In this document: one piece after another, positions 54,247 through 62,648 of the stretch
Layout: each line of letters begins with the position of its first letter
How positions within the stretch are numbered: the first letter of the stretch is position 1
Source of the DNA: Streptomyces sp. ISL-10
Lineage (GTDB): Bacteria; Actinomycetota; Actinomycetes; Streptomycetales; Streptomycetaceae
Assembly (NCBI RefSeq): GCF_018614575.1
Contig: NZ_JAGGOJ010000003.1
Coordinates: 434,001 to 498,000, forward strand
DNA length: 64,000 nucleotides
Direction of reading: 5' to 3'
Notes under the pieces: generated by a model
Told to the model about the DNA's origin: nothing
What the model saw: the letters and a program-made list of their open reading frames with translations, nothing else
The model's database searches: none
Translations under genes and position numbers: made by a program

Positions 54247-54993
54247 CTAGGAGGCCAGGTGCTCCGGCGGCTGGGACGCCAGGCGGTCGAGCAGCGGCGG
54301 GAGCGCCGTGCCGATCGGCTCGCGCACGATCTCGTCGGCCAGTTCGTCGTACGGCGTCGGATCCGCGTTGACCACCACCAGCCGTGCTCCGTGCTCGACC
54401 GCGATCCCGGCGAGGGACGCCGCGGGCTGCACCTTCAGCGTGGTGCCGACGGCGACGAACACCTCGCACGCCTTCGCGATCGCCATCGCCTGGCCCAGCA
54501 CCTCCGGGTCGAGCCGCTGGCCGAACATCACGGTCGCCGACTTCAGGATCCCGCCGCACGCGAGGCACGCCGGATCCTCCTCGCCCGCCTCCACCCGGGC
54601 CAGCGCCTCGGCCATCGGCGAGCGCACATGGCAGCGTGTGCACGTCACCGTGCGCGCGGTGCCGTGCAGTTCGAGCACCTTGCGGTCGGGCATCCCGCCG
54701 AGCTGGTGCAGTCCGTCCACGTTCTGCGTGATCACCCGGACGGCGACGCCGGGCCGGCGGTCGAGCTCGGCGACGGCGCGGTGCGCGGCGTTCGGCTCGG
54801 CGCGCCAGGTCGCGCTCTCGCGCCGCATGATCCAGGAGCGGCGGCGGATGTCGGGGTCGGTCATGTAGTAGTCGTACGTGACGAGCTTCTCGGCCTCCGG
54901 ATCGCGCCGCCACAGGCCCTTGGGGCCGCGGTAGTCGGGGATGCCGGAGTCGGTGGAGATCCCGGCGCCGCTGAATATCGCGACGAGTGTCAT
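54247..54993 (-). CDS. Sir2-family NAD+-dependent protein deacylase
   Basis: 248 residues. VAIFSGAGISTDSGIPDYRG, ITQNVDGLHQLGG, catalytic His in LELHGTARTVTCTRC, zinc cysteines CTRC and CLAC, and VGTTLKVQPAASL are all present. It removes acyl groups from lysines, producing O-acyl-ADP-ribose and nicotinamide. It is convergent with ogt. A macrodomain at 49.0 kb could act on its product. Confidence 0.95.
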   Translation of the reverse strand: MTLVAIFSGAGISTDSGIPDYRGPKGLWRRDPEAEKLVTYDYYMTDPDIRRRSWIMRRESATWRAEPNAAHRAVAELDRRPGVAVRVITQNVDGLHQLGGMPDRKVLELHGTARTVTCTRCHVRSPMAEALARVEAGEEDPACLACGGILKSATVMFGQRLDPEVLGQAMAIAKACEVFVAVGTTLKVQPAASLAGIAVEHGARLVVVNADPTPYDELADEIVREPIGTALPPLLDRLASQPPEHLAS

Positions 54994-55059
54994 ACGGCGA
55001 GCCTACGAGCCCGGCGGGCCGGCGGCGAGCGAATTGACCGCCGCCGGCCCGCCCAGCGC

Positions 55060-56217
55060 CTAGGAGGTGACCTTGGCGAACGGTGTCGGTGTCCGTCCGG
55101 TCCAGCGGTGCTGCACCGCCCGGCCCGACTCCTTCACCACGTCGCCGTCCTGGACCCTTGACGTCTCGGCCAGATAGAACCGCCCGTCGTCGAGCGAGAC
55201 CAGGCCGTACTGCCCAGAGGACTGCCAGCCGTACGTGCCCGAGGGCTCGTGATGCAGACCCTCCGGCAGCAGCGGCAGCATCCGCCCGCGCTCGGGCTCC
55301 TGCTGGCCGCGGACCTCACCCCACACGGGTCTGCGTGCACCGTCGACGACGAACAGCGAATAGTTGGGGAAGGCCGGCTTGGTGCCCTTGTAGGCGGCCA
55401 TCAGCCAGTTGCCGCTGTGTCCGTCGTACTCCAGGTTCTGCACGCCGTAGGTGGTGTTGCCGGTGTACACGAAGAACTTGCCGTCCGTGCGCGCCGGGCC
55501 GCTGCGATGGGGCGCCGATTCGGTCAGCGGGCGTTCGTACGCGCGCCACCGGCGCACGTCGTACTGGAGCAGGACCTGATGGTCGTTGTCCCGGCGAGTG
55601 GCGTTGGCGTACACGCCATAGGCGACGGTCAGCTTCTGCGGTCCGGGCCTCCTGCCGAACGCCGGGCCGAACGCCACCCCGTCGATGCCGCTGCACCCGT
55701 AGCGGTGGTCGGGCGTCTTGCCCGTGTTGCCGTCGAAGACGCCGTCGCCGTTCATGTCGGCCGTGTAGTCCTCGACGACCTCCCTCAGGTGGACCGTGGT
55801 GACGACCCCGCTCGTCTCGGCGTCCATGTTCATCCGGTTGATCCGGTCGCCGTCCAGGATCGCGATGTAGAACGCCTCGGCCGCCTTGTACTCCAGCGAT
55901 CCGTAGACCCGTCCGTCCGCCGTGTTGAAGTCCAGGTCGCCCAGATGGCCGGTGAACCCGGTGACGGAACCGACGGGATTGCCGCGCAGGTCCGTCTTGA
56001 CCAGCAGATTGGTGAACGAGAAGTACATGAACCCCTTGCTCCGGTCCAGCGCCATACCTTGCAGGTGCCCCGACGGCCAGGCGCCGCCGTCCACCGTGAG
56101 CGGGGGCTCGATCGCCCTGGGCGGCGGGCCGGCGGCGGCCGCCGGGCTCGTGATGCCGATCGTCGCGGCGGCCACGAACGCGGCGGCCGACAGGAAGCCG
56201 TACGAGTGCCTGTGCAT
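55060..56217 (-). CDS. Secreted protein of unknown function, paralogue A
   Basis: 385 residues with a signal peptide ending AAAAG. Repeating strand motifs (GHLQGMALDRSKGFMYFSFTN, GHLGDLDFNTADGRVYGSLEY, FYIAILDGDRINRMNMDAET) suggest a beta-propeller-like fold. A calcium-loop-like DMNGDGVFDGNTG and the strictly shared block FFVYTGNTTYGVQNLEYDGH follow. It is a full-length paralogue of the next gene upstream. GGAGGG precedes the ATG. No catalytic motif is recognised. Binding a wall or carbohydrate ligand is possible but unproved. Confidence 0.85.
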   Translation of the reverse strand: MHRHSYGFLSAAAFVAAATIGITSPAAAAGPPPRAIEPPLTVDGGAWPSGHLQGMALDRSKGFMYFSFTNLLVKTDLRGNPVGSVTGFTGHLGDLDFNTADGRVYGSLEYKAAEAFYIAILDGDRINRMNMDAETSGVVTTVHLREVVEDYTADMNGDGVFDGNTGKTPDHRYGCSGIDGVAFGPAFGRRPGPQKLTVAYGVYANATRRDNDHQVLLQYDVRRWRAYERPLTESAPHRSGPARTDGKFFVYTGNTTYGVQNLEYDGHSGNWLMAAYKGTKPAFPNYSLFVVDGARRPVWGEVRGQQEPERGRMLPLLPEGLHHEPSGTYGWQSSGQYGLVSLDDGRFYLAETSRVQDGDVVKESGRAVQHRWTGRTPTPFAKVTS

Positions 56218-56285
56218 GATCCCTCCGGTGTCCTCGAAGTCCGGATGGTGCCCGGCGAGGCGTGTGCGCCGAAGTGGACGGCGCG

Positions 56286-56332
56286 CACACCTGTAAGCGG
56301 CATACCCAGATTCACTGATGGTCTGTCAGTGA
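56286..56332 (-). promoter_or_regulatory. Upstream region of paralogue A: shared motif and inverted repeat
   Basis: On the minus strand GTATGCCGCTTACAGGTGTG (about 56286-56305) closely matches GTATGCCGGTAACAGGGGTG upstream of paralogue B (about 57714-57733). Next to it, TCACTGA (56312-56318) and TCAGTGA (56326-56332) form a perfect 7-bp inverted repeat with a 7-bp spacer. Together they suggest a common regulator. Confidence 0.5.
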
Positions 56333-56374
56333 TGCTGCCACACAGGGTGATTGGGGTTCCGCGTCGGTCGGCCG

Positions 56375-57619
56375 TCAGCCGGTCGCAGCAACGGAACCGG
56401 TGAGCGCGGTGAACGGCATCGGTGTGCGACCCGTCCAGCGGTGCAGCAGCGCCCTTCCCGACTGGGTCGCCGTGCCACCGCGGACCTTCGTGGACTCGCC
56501 GACGTAGAAGCGCCCGTCGTCGAGGGAGACCAGGCCGAACTGACCCGGCGCATGCCAGCCGTACGTTCCCGACGGTGTGTGGCGCAGCCCCTGGGGCAAC
56601 AGCGACAGCAGCATGCCGCGCTCCGGGCGCCGCTGGCCCCGGATCTCGCCCGCGACGGGCGGCCTGCTGCCGTCGACGGCGAAGAGCCCGTAGTTGGGGA
56701 ACCGGCGCTTGGTCCCCTTGTACACGGCCATCAGCCAGTTGCCGCTGTGTCCGTCGTACTCCAGGTTCTGCACGCCGTAGGTGGTGTTGCCGGTGTACAC
56801 GAAGAACTTGCCGTCGTGCCCGGCGGGTCCGCTGCGGTGCGGGCGGGCCTCGTCCAGCGGGCGTTCGTACCGCTCCCAGTCGCGTACGTCGTACTGGAGC
56901 AGGACCTGGTGGTCGTTGTCGCGCCGCGCGGGGTCGGCGTACACGCCGTAGGCGACGGTCAGCTTCTGCGGTCCGCGCTCGGCGCCGAAACCGGGGCCGA
57001 AGGCGACCCCGTCGATGCCGGCGTTCCCGTAGCGGTGATCGGCCGTCCTGCCCGTGTTGCCGTCGAAAACGCCGTCGCCGTCCATGTCCGCCGTGAAGTC
57101 GCGGGCGACCTCTCTTAGGTGGACGGTGGTCAGGACGCCGCTGGTGCGCGCGTCCATGTCCATGCGCGAGATGCGCCGGCCGTCGAAGACGGCGATGTAG
57201 AACGCGGCGTCCTCGCCGTACTCCAGCGAGCCGTAGACGCGGCCGTCCGCGGAGTTGAGGTCGAGGTCGCCCAGGTGGCCGCCGATGCCCCGGACCGAGC
57301 CGAGCGGCCTGCCGCTCAGATCGGTCTTGACGAGCCGGTCGGTGAAGGAGAAGTACAGGTGGCGCCGGGCGCGGTCGAGCGCCATGCCCTGCAGATGGCC
57401 GGAACGCCAGGACCCGCCGTCGACCGAGGCGGGCAGCGGGCGCGCGGGCACTCGGGGAGCCGCGGCGGGCAGCGGGCGCGCGGGTGGGGGAGCGGTGGCG
57501 GGCGTGCGCTGTGGTTGTGCGGGAATCTCGTGCGGGGTGGCGGCGGGGGCCGCGCCGGCGACGGTCAGCGCCAGAGCGGCCAAGAGGGCGGTCGGCCAGC
57601 CGCGCAGGTGCGTGAACAT
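56375..57619 (-). CDS. Secreted protein of unknown function, paralogue B
   Basis: 414 residues. It has a signal peptide (TALLAALALTVAGAAPAA), then a Pro-rich linker of about 50 residues absent from paralogue A, then the same domain: SGHLQGMALDRARRHLYFSF, GHLGDLDLNSADGRVYGSLE, DMDGDGVFDGNTG, FFVYTGNTTYGVQNLEYDGH and FYVGESTKVRGG. Start 57619 has GGAGGG. The Pro/Arg linker may span the wall. The tandem paralogues likely arose by duplication including the promoter region. Confidence 0.85.
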   Translation of the reverse strand: MFTHLRGWPTALLAALALTVAGAAPAATPHEIPAQPQRTPATAPPPARPLPAAAPRVPARPLPASVDGGSWRSGHLQGMALDRARRHLYFSFTDRLVKTDLSGRPLGSVRGIGGHLGDLDLNSADGRVYGSLEYGEDAAFYIAVFDGRRISRMDMDARTSGVLTTVHLREVARDFTADMDGDGVFDGNTGRTADHRYGNAGIDGVAFGPGFGAERGPQKLTVAYGVYADPARRDNDHQVLLQYDVRDWERYERPLDEARPHRSGPAGHDGKFFVYTGNTTYGVQNLEYDGHSGNWLMAVYKGTKRRFPNYGLFAVDGSRPPVAGEIRGQRRPERGMLLSLLPQGLRHTPSGTYGWHAPGQFGLVSLDDGRFYVGESTKVRGGTATQSGRALLHRWTGRTPMPFTALTGSVAATG

Positions 57620-57713
57620 GGTCCCTCCGGAGTCCTGGGGATCCGGAGGCTGCCCGGCGGGCGTGCACGGTGTGGGGCGCGGCGGAGAACGCGCCATGAA
57701 CGCCCGCCTATTG

Positions 57714-57733
57714 CACCCCTGTTACCGGCATAC
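57714..57733 (-). promoter_or_regulatory. Upstream motif of paralogue B shared with paralogue A
   Basis: Minus-strand GTATGCCGGTAACAGGGGTG, about 95-115 bp before the start, differs at three positions from the motif upstream of paralogue A. The ribosome-site regions (GGAGGGA before ATG) and the sequence CCGGCGGGC/CCGGCGAGG nearby also correspond. Confidence 0.45.
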
Positions 57734-57770
57734 GGAACGAAACGCCCATGGTGTCGATGGGTCGGCGGGA

Positions 57771-58268
57771 TCAGCGGCGCTTGGGCGGCAGACCGTTCTC
57801 CAGCTCGACCGTCCCGGTCCCGGACGCCAGCGCGTCGAGTGCTGCCGCCACCCGGTGGCCCAGGGAACCGAGCAGATAGTGGGGCAGGTCCTCGCGCGCC
57901 ACCAGCCGCCATGAGAGCAGCTCGTCCTCCGCCAGCTCGATCGCCCCGAACTGGGCCTCGGTGAGCACACCGCCGTCGTACACGTACGCGGCGATCGGCG
58001 GCCGCCCCTCGCCCGGCACCCAGTCCACCGCGAGCAGCGCACCCGGTTCCAGGTCGAGGCCGATCTCCTCCAGCGTCTCCCGGCGCGCGGCCTGGCGGGG
58101 AGTCTCGCCCATGTCCGACTCCACGGTCCCGCCGGGCAGCGCCCAGCCCTTGCGGTAGTTGGGCTCGACGAGCAGCACCCGCCCCTCGGCGTCCCGGAAC
58201 AGTGCGGCGGCTCCGGCCAGGATGCGGGGCAGCGAGGCGATGTAGGCGGCGTAATCGGAGATCGTCAC
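57771..58268 (-). CDS. Nudix hydrolase
   Basis: 165 residues. The Nudix box is complete: [19 protein letters not shown] followed by [36 protein letters not shown] precedes it. Such enzymes hydrolyse nucleoside diphosphates linked to X; the preferred substrate cannot be read. ATG at 58268 leads into [20 protein letters not shown]. It is divergent from glycerate kinase. Confidence 0.93.
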   Translation of the reverse strand: MTISDYAAYIASLPRILAGAAALFRDAEGRVLLVEPNYRKGWALPGGTVESDMGETPRQAARRETLEEIGLDLEPGALLAVDWVPGEGRPPIAAYVYDGGVLTEAQFGAIELAEDELLSWRLVAREDLPHYLLGSLGHRVAAALDALASGTGTVELENGLPPKRR

Positions 58269-58444
58269 GCCAGGCAGCGTAGGTCATCCGCGACCCCCGG
58301 CCGCATGCCGCGACGGCGCGGGACATGGAGGAAACACCCACATGTGTGGCCTGATGCCGTCCGATGCCGGGGTGGCAGGTCGTCCGAGGGTGTGGATAGG
58401 GTCGGGGACGGCGCGACTGCCTGTTCGACAGCAAGGGATACACG

Positions 58445-59578
58445 GTGAGGGACGGAGCAGTTTCTCAGCCTGCGCGGGTGCTCGTCGCAGCTGACAAGTT
58501 CAAGGGCTCGCTCACGGCGGTGCAGGTCGCCGAGCGGGTGACAGCGGGGCTGCGGCGGATCGTCCCGGACCTGGAGGTCGACACCCTGCCCGTCGCCGAC
58601 GGCGGCGACGGCACGGTCGCAGCGGCGGTGGCGGCGGGGTTCGAGCGCCGTGAAGTGCGGGTGACCGGGCCGCTCGGTGACCCCGTGACCGCGGCGTACG
58701 CCCTGCGGGATGCCACGGCGGTCGTGGAGATGGCCGAGGCCTCCGGGCTGCAACACCTCCCGTCCGGCGTCTTCGCGCCGCTGACGGCCACGACGTACGG
58801 CTCCGGCGAGCTGCTGCGCGCCGCGCTCGACGCGGGCGCGCGCACCATCGTCTTCGGAGTCGGCGGCAGCGCGACCACGGACGGCGGAGCAGGGATGCTG
58901 GCCGCGCTCGGCGCCCGCTTCCTCGACGCTGACGGCAAGCCCGTGCCGCCAGGGGGCGGCGGCCTCGACTCGCTCGTGACCGCCGACCTGTCCGGCATCG
59001 ACCCCCGATTCCAGGACGTCGACCTGATCCTCGCCAGCGACGTCGACAACCCGCTGACCGGGCCCAAGGGCGCGCCGGCGGTCTACGGCCCGCAGAAGGG
59101 CGCGACGCCGCAGGAGGTGGCCGCCCTCGACAAGGCGCTCGCCCACTACGCCTCCGTCCTCGGCTCCGACCTGGCGGAAGCGCCCGGCGCGGGCGCGGCG
59201 GGCGGCATCGGCTACGGCGCGCTGGTCGCGCTCCGCGCCCGCTTCCGGCCGGGCATCGAGGTGATGCTCGACGTGCTGGGCTTCGCGCCCGCCCTGGAGC
59301 GGGCGACGCTCGTCGTCACCGGGGAGGGCTCCCTGGACGAGCAGACCCTGCACGGCAAGGCCCCTGCCGGTGTCGCGGCGGCCGCCCGCGCCCAGGGCAT
59401 CGAGGTCGTGGCGGTCTGCGGCCGCCTGGCACTGCCCCCGGAGGCCCTCGGCCGTGCCGGCATCCGCCGCGCGTACGCCTTGACGGCCCTGGAGCCCGAC
59501 TCGGCGAAGTGCATGGCGGAGGCGGGCCCGCTGCTGGAGCGGGCGGCGGAGTCGATCGCGGCGGACTTCCTGACGTAG
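58445..59578 (+). CDS. Glycerate kinase
   Basis: 377 residues of the GK type 1 family: VLVAADKFKGSLTAVQVAER, LPVADGGDGTVAAAV, VFGVGGSATTDGGAGMLAAL, DVDNPLTGPKGAPAVYGPQK and VVTGEGSLDEQT. It phosphorylates glycerate with ATP, sending C2 units from glyoxylate into glycolysis. Together with the allantoin genes at 3-6 kb it could complete glyoxylate use via tartronate semialdehyde, though the carboligase is not in the window. GTG 58445 is used. Confidence 0.94.
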   Translation: MRDGAVSQPARVLVAADKFKGSLTAVQVAERVTAGLRRIVPDLEVDTLPVADGGDGTVAAAVAAGFERREVRVTGPLGDPVTAAYALRDATAVVEMAEASGLQHLPSGVFAPLTATTYGSGELLRAALDAGARTIVFGVGGSATTDGGAGMLAALGARFLDADGKPVPPGGGGLDSLVTADLSGIDPRFQDVDLILASDVDNPLTGPKGAPAVYGPQKGATPQEVAALDKALAHYASVLGSDLAEAPGAGAAGGIGYGALVALRARFRPGIEVMLDVLGFAPALERATLVVTGEGSLDEQTLHGKAPAGVAAAARAQGIEVVAVCGRLALPPEALGRAGIRRAYALTALEPDSAKCMAEAGPLLERAAESIAADFLT

Positions 59579-59591
59579 CGGTCAAGTGAAT

Positions 59592-59658
59592 GGCGGGCGC
59601 TGCCCGCCCTGTGTGCCACGACGCCGCCCCGGCGGGCCCTGCCCGCCGGGGCGGCGTC
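59592..59658. terminator. Two consecutive hairpins after glycerate kinase
   Basis: GGCGGGC-GCT-GCCCGCC (59592-59608) is followed by a perfect 17-bp stem (59620-59636 with 59642-59658) and a 5-base loop CCCTG. These are the strongest inverted repeats in the window and follow the glycerate kinase stop by 13 bp. They form a likely strong terminator. Confidence 0.8.
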
Positions 59659-60175
59659 GGTTTCCGGCCGGATCCGCCGACATGGTTCAGGCGGGCCCGC
59701 CTGGAACGTACGGCGGAGTCCGTCGCAGGGGTGTGCCTCGCTCGGCCTGGTTCGACCTGGTGGCTCGTCGTCCCCCCGTCCGTCCCGTCCGGCCGGGTGG
59801 CTCGACGGCCTGGTCCGGTCCCGGTCCGCCCGGCCCGGTGGCTCGACGGCCCCGTCCATCCCATCCGGTCCGGCCGACTCGACCGGCCCGGGGCCCGACC
59901 GACTCGACAGGCCCGCGCCCGGCCGACCCGGCACCGCGCCCCGGCGCGGTGCCGGCACGGGGCGGCCCGCGCCCGCGTCACCGCACCCGGCCCGCCACGA
60001 GGCCGGTGTCCGGGCCCGCCGGACACCCCGCTGTGCGCGTGCACAACGCGGCCCTTCCGGTGCTGGTCAGGCGCAGCGAGCAGCGCTCCGGCCGTGGACC
60101 CGGTACCCCCTCCGGTGCTGATGTTGGCCCCCAACAGGCGAGCCGACCGCTGGCGAGCCGGACAAGGGGTTGCGT
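59659..60175. other. GC-rich low-complexity interval before the liv operon
   Basis: About 500 bp. The words GGTGGCTCGACGGCC and CCGGTCCGGCC-like segments recur from 59757 to 59940. No gene or clear promoter is seen, though the ABC operon start must lie within or at the end of it. AAGGGG (60164-60169) serves as ribosome site for livF. Confidence 0.5.
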
Positions 60176-60976
60176 ATGGCCGCCGCGCTGGAGGTGCGGG
60201 CGCTGTCCGTGGGGTACGGGCCCGTACGGGCGTTGCGGGACGTCTCCGTCGACGTGCCCGAGGGCGCCGTCGTCGCCGTGCTCGGCGGCAACGGCGCAGG
60301 CAAGTCCACCCTGCTGCGAGCGGTGTCACGCACACTGCCGTTTCAGCGTGGGCACGTCACCGCCGGAAGCATCAGTTTCGAAGGGCGCCCGCTGAACGGC
60401 CTCAGCGCCGCTCGCGTCGTGGCGGCCGGAGTCGTCCAGGTGCCCGAGGGCCGCCAGGTCTTCGCACGGATGACCGTGGCGGACAATCTGCGTGCCGGCA
60501 CGCTCGGAGTGCGCGGACGGCGCGAGTCCGCCGCCGCGCTCGCCCGCGTGCACGAGCTGTTCCCCGTGCTGGCCGACCGCGCCCACCAGAAGGCCGGTCT
60601 GCTGTCCGGCGGCGAACAGCAGATGCTCGCCATGGGGCGGGCGCTGATGGCCCGGCCCCGTCTGCTTCTCCTCGACGAACCCTCGCTGGGCCTCGCCCCG
60701 CTCATGGCGGCGCGGATCGCCGAGACGATCAAGGAGATCAACGCCGCCGGCACTCCGGTGCTGCTCGTCGAGCAGAACGCGGCGATCGCCCTGCGCCTGG
60801 CCTCCACCGCGTACGTCCTGGACGTCGGCGAGGTCGCCCTCGAAGGCCCCGCGGACGAACTCGCGGCCTCCGACGAGGTCCGGCGCCGTTACCTCGGAGT
60901 CGTCGACGAGACCGCCGCGCAGGACGCGGCACAGGCGCAGCACACCGCGCCGGCGCTGGAGAGGTGGTCCGCATGA
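60176..60976 (+). CDS. livF: Branched-chain amino acid-type ABC transporter ATP-binding protein
   Basis: 266 residues. Walker A LGGNGAGKST, Q-loop VQVPEGRQVFARMTVADNL (typical LivF), signature LSGGEQQMLAMGRALM, Walker B LLLLDEPSLGLAP and switch H replaced by Q (VEQNA), normal for LivF. It powers import of branched-chain amino acids, urea or other small amides. ATG 60176 is 6 bp after AAGGGG. The stop overlaps livG (ATGA). Confidence 0.93.
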   Translation: MAAALEVRALSVGYGPVRALRDVSVDVPEGAVVAVLGGNGAGKSTLLRAVSRTLPFQRGHVTAGSISFEGRPLNGLSAARVVAAGVVQVPEGRQVFARMTVADNLRAGTLGVRGRRESAAALARVHELFPVLADRAHQKAGLLSGGEQQMLAMGRALMARPRLLLLDEPSLGLAPLMAARIAETIKEINAAGTPVLLVEQNAAIALRLASTAYVLDVGEVALEGPADELAASDEVRRRYLGVVDETAAQDAAQAQHTAPALERWSA

Positions 60977-61761
60977 ACGTGACCACGGGCAACGCGCCCC
61001 TCGTCGTCGAGGACGTGACCGTCCGTTTCGCCGGGCTCACGGCTCTCGACGGGGTGTCCTTCACCGTCGAGCCGGGCAGTGTGCATGCCGTCATCGGGCC
61101 GAACGGGGCCGGCAAGTCCACCACGTTCAACGTGCTCTCGGGCGTCTACAGGGCGACGGAGGGCAGCGTCCGCTTCGGCGACGACGAGCTCACCGGGCTC
61201 CCGCCGCACCGCATCGCGGCCCTCGGCGTCGCCCGCACCTTCCAGAATCTCGCGCTTCCGCCCCATGCGACGGTCGCCGACAGCCTGCTGCTCGGCCGGC
61301 ACCGGCTCACCCGTACCGGCTTCGTGGCGGCGGGACTGCGGCTGCCGTCGGCGGCGCGCGAGGAACGCCGGCACCGCGAACGTGTCGCGGAGATCGCCGC
61401 GTTCGTCGGTCTCGCGGACGACCTCGACCGGCCCGCCGGTGAACTCCCTTACGGAAAGCAGAAACTCGTGGAACTGGCCCGCGCTCTGTGCATGGAACCG
61501 CGGATCCTGCTCCTCGACGAGCCCGTCGCGGGCATGACCGCCGACGAACGGCGGCAGACCGCCGCTGTCGTCGCGGGCGTACGCGACAGCCTCGGCATAT
61601 CGATCGTGCTCGTGGAACATGACATGGGGGTGGTGATGCGGCTCGCGGACGCCGTGACCGTACTCGACTTCGGACGCCGTATCGCGGGCGGCACGCCCGC
61701 CCAGGTACAGGCTGATCCGGCCGTCGTGCAGGCGTACCTCGGTACGGAGGCCACGTCATGA
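60973..61761 (+). CDS. livG: Branched-chain amino acid-type ABC transporter ATP-binding protein
   Basis: 262 residues. Walker A GPNGAGKST, ARTFQNLALPPHATVADSLL, signature as LPYGKQKLVELARALC (the LivG variant of LSGGQ), Walker B ILLLDEPVAGM and VEHDMGVVMRLAD. It pairs with LivF. Overlaps on both sides are ATGA, so the four genes are translated as a unit. Confidence 0.94.
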   Translation: MNVTTGNAPLVVEDVTVRFAGLTALDGVSFTVEPGSVHAVIGPNGAGKSTTFNVLSGVYRATEGSVRFGDDELTGLPPHRIAALGVARTFQNLALPPHATVADSLLLGRHRLTRTGFVAAGLRLPSAAREERRHRERVAEIAAFVGLADDLDRPAGELPYGKQKLVELARALCMEPRILLLDEPVAGMTADERRQTAAVVAGVRDSLGISIVLVEHDMGVVMRLADAVTVLDFGRRIAGGTPAQVQADPAVVQAYLGTEATS

Positions 61762-62648
61762 CCACGTTCACCGAACTCCTCCTCGGCGGGCTGTCCATCG
61801 GCTCCGTCTACGCGCTGATCGCCCTCGGCTTCGTCGTCATCTTCAAGGCGACAGAGGTGGTCAACTTCGCCCACGCCTCGCTCCTCCTCGCAGGCGGCTA
61901 CATCACCGCCGTCCTCCATGACGACCTCGGCTTCTGGCCGGCGCTGGCCGTCGGCATCGCGGGCGCCGCGGTCGTCGGCTCGGCCGTCGACTTCCTGGTC
62001 ATGCGCCGCTACCGGGGCTCCGACCACAGCGTCCTCGCCATCGTCACCATCGGCGTCGACATTCTCCTGACGACGGAGCTCACCCGCCTGATCGGCACCG
62101 ACGTGATGGCACTCGGCGACCCCTGGGGCGACCGGGTGGTGAACCTCGGCGAGATCACGATCGCGCAGACCCGGATCGCGGCGTTCGTCGCGGCGGCACT
62201 GCTCATCACGGCGTTCCTGCTCGCCTTCCGCTACACCTCCTGGGGTGTGGCGATGCGAGCGGCGGCCGAGAACCCGCAGACGGCCGCGCTGATGGGCGTA
62301 CGCCTGGGCCGGGTGTCCATGTCGGCATGGGCGGTCGCCGGCGCGCTCGCCGCGGTCGCGGCGCTCTTCCTGACCGTCTTCCCGACGCCCGGCCTGGAAC
62401 GGGCCACGTCGCTCGCCGCCCTCAAGGCGTTCCCCGCCGCGATCCTCGGCGGTCTTGACTCGACCACGGGTGCGCTGGCAGGCGGCCTGATCGTCGGGGT
62501 CACGGAGTCGTTCGCGACGGGCTACCAGAGCGAACTGACCTTCCTGGGCGGGGGGATCGGCGATCTCGCCCCGTATCTGGTGATGCTGCTCGTGCTGTTG
62601 GCGCGGCCCGCCGGACTCTTCGGCACGAAGGAGCTCGCCCGTGTCTGA
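61758..62648 (+). CDS. livH: Branched-chain amino acid-type ABC transporter permease
   Basis: 296 residues, about eight membrane helices. GLSIGSVYALIALGFVVIFK, VVNFAHASLLLAGGY, RAAAENPQTAALMGVRLGRV and GGLDSTTGALAGGLIVGVTE are diagnostic of LivH. It starts with an ATGA overlap, and its end overlaps the livM GTG by 8 bp. Confidence 0.95.
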   Translation: MTTFTELLLGGLSIGSVYALIALGFVVIFKATEVVNFAHASLLLAGGYITAVLHDDLGFWPALAVGIAGAAVVGSAVDFLVMRRYRGSDHSVLAIVTIGVDILLTTELTRLIGTDVMALGDPWGDRVVNLGEITIAQTRIAAFVAAALLITAFLLAFRYTSWGVAMRAAAENPQTAALMGVRLGRVSMSAWAVAGALAAVAALFLTVFPTPGLERATSLAALKAFPAAILGGLDSTTGALAGGLIVGVTESFATGYQSELTFLGGGIGDLAPYLVMLLVLLARPAGLFGTKELARV

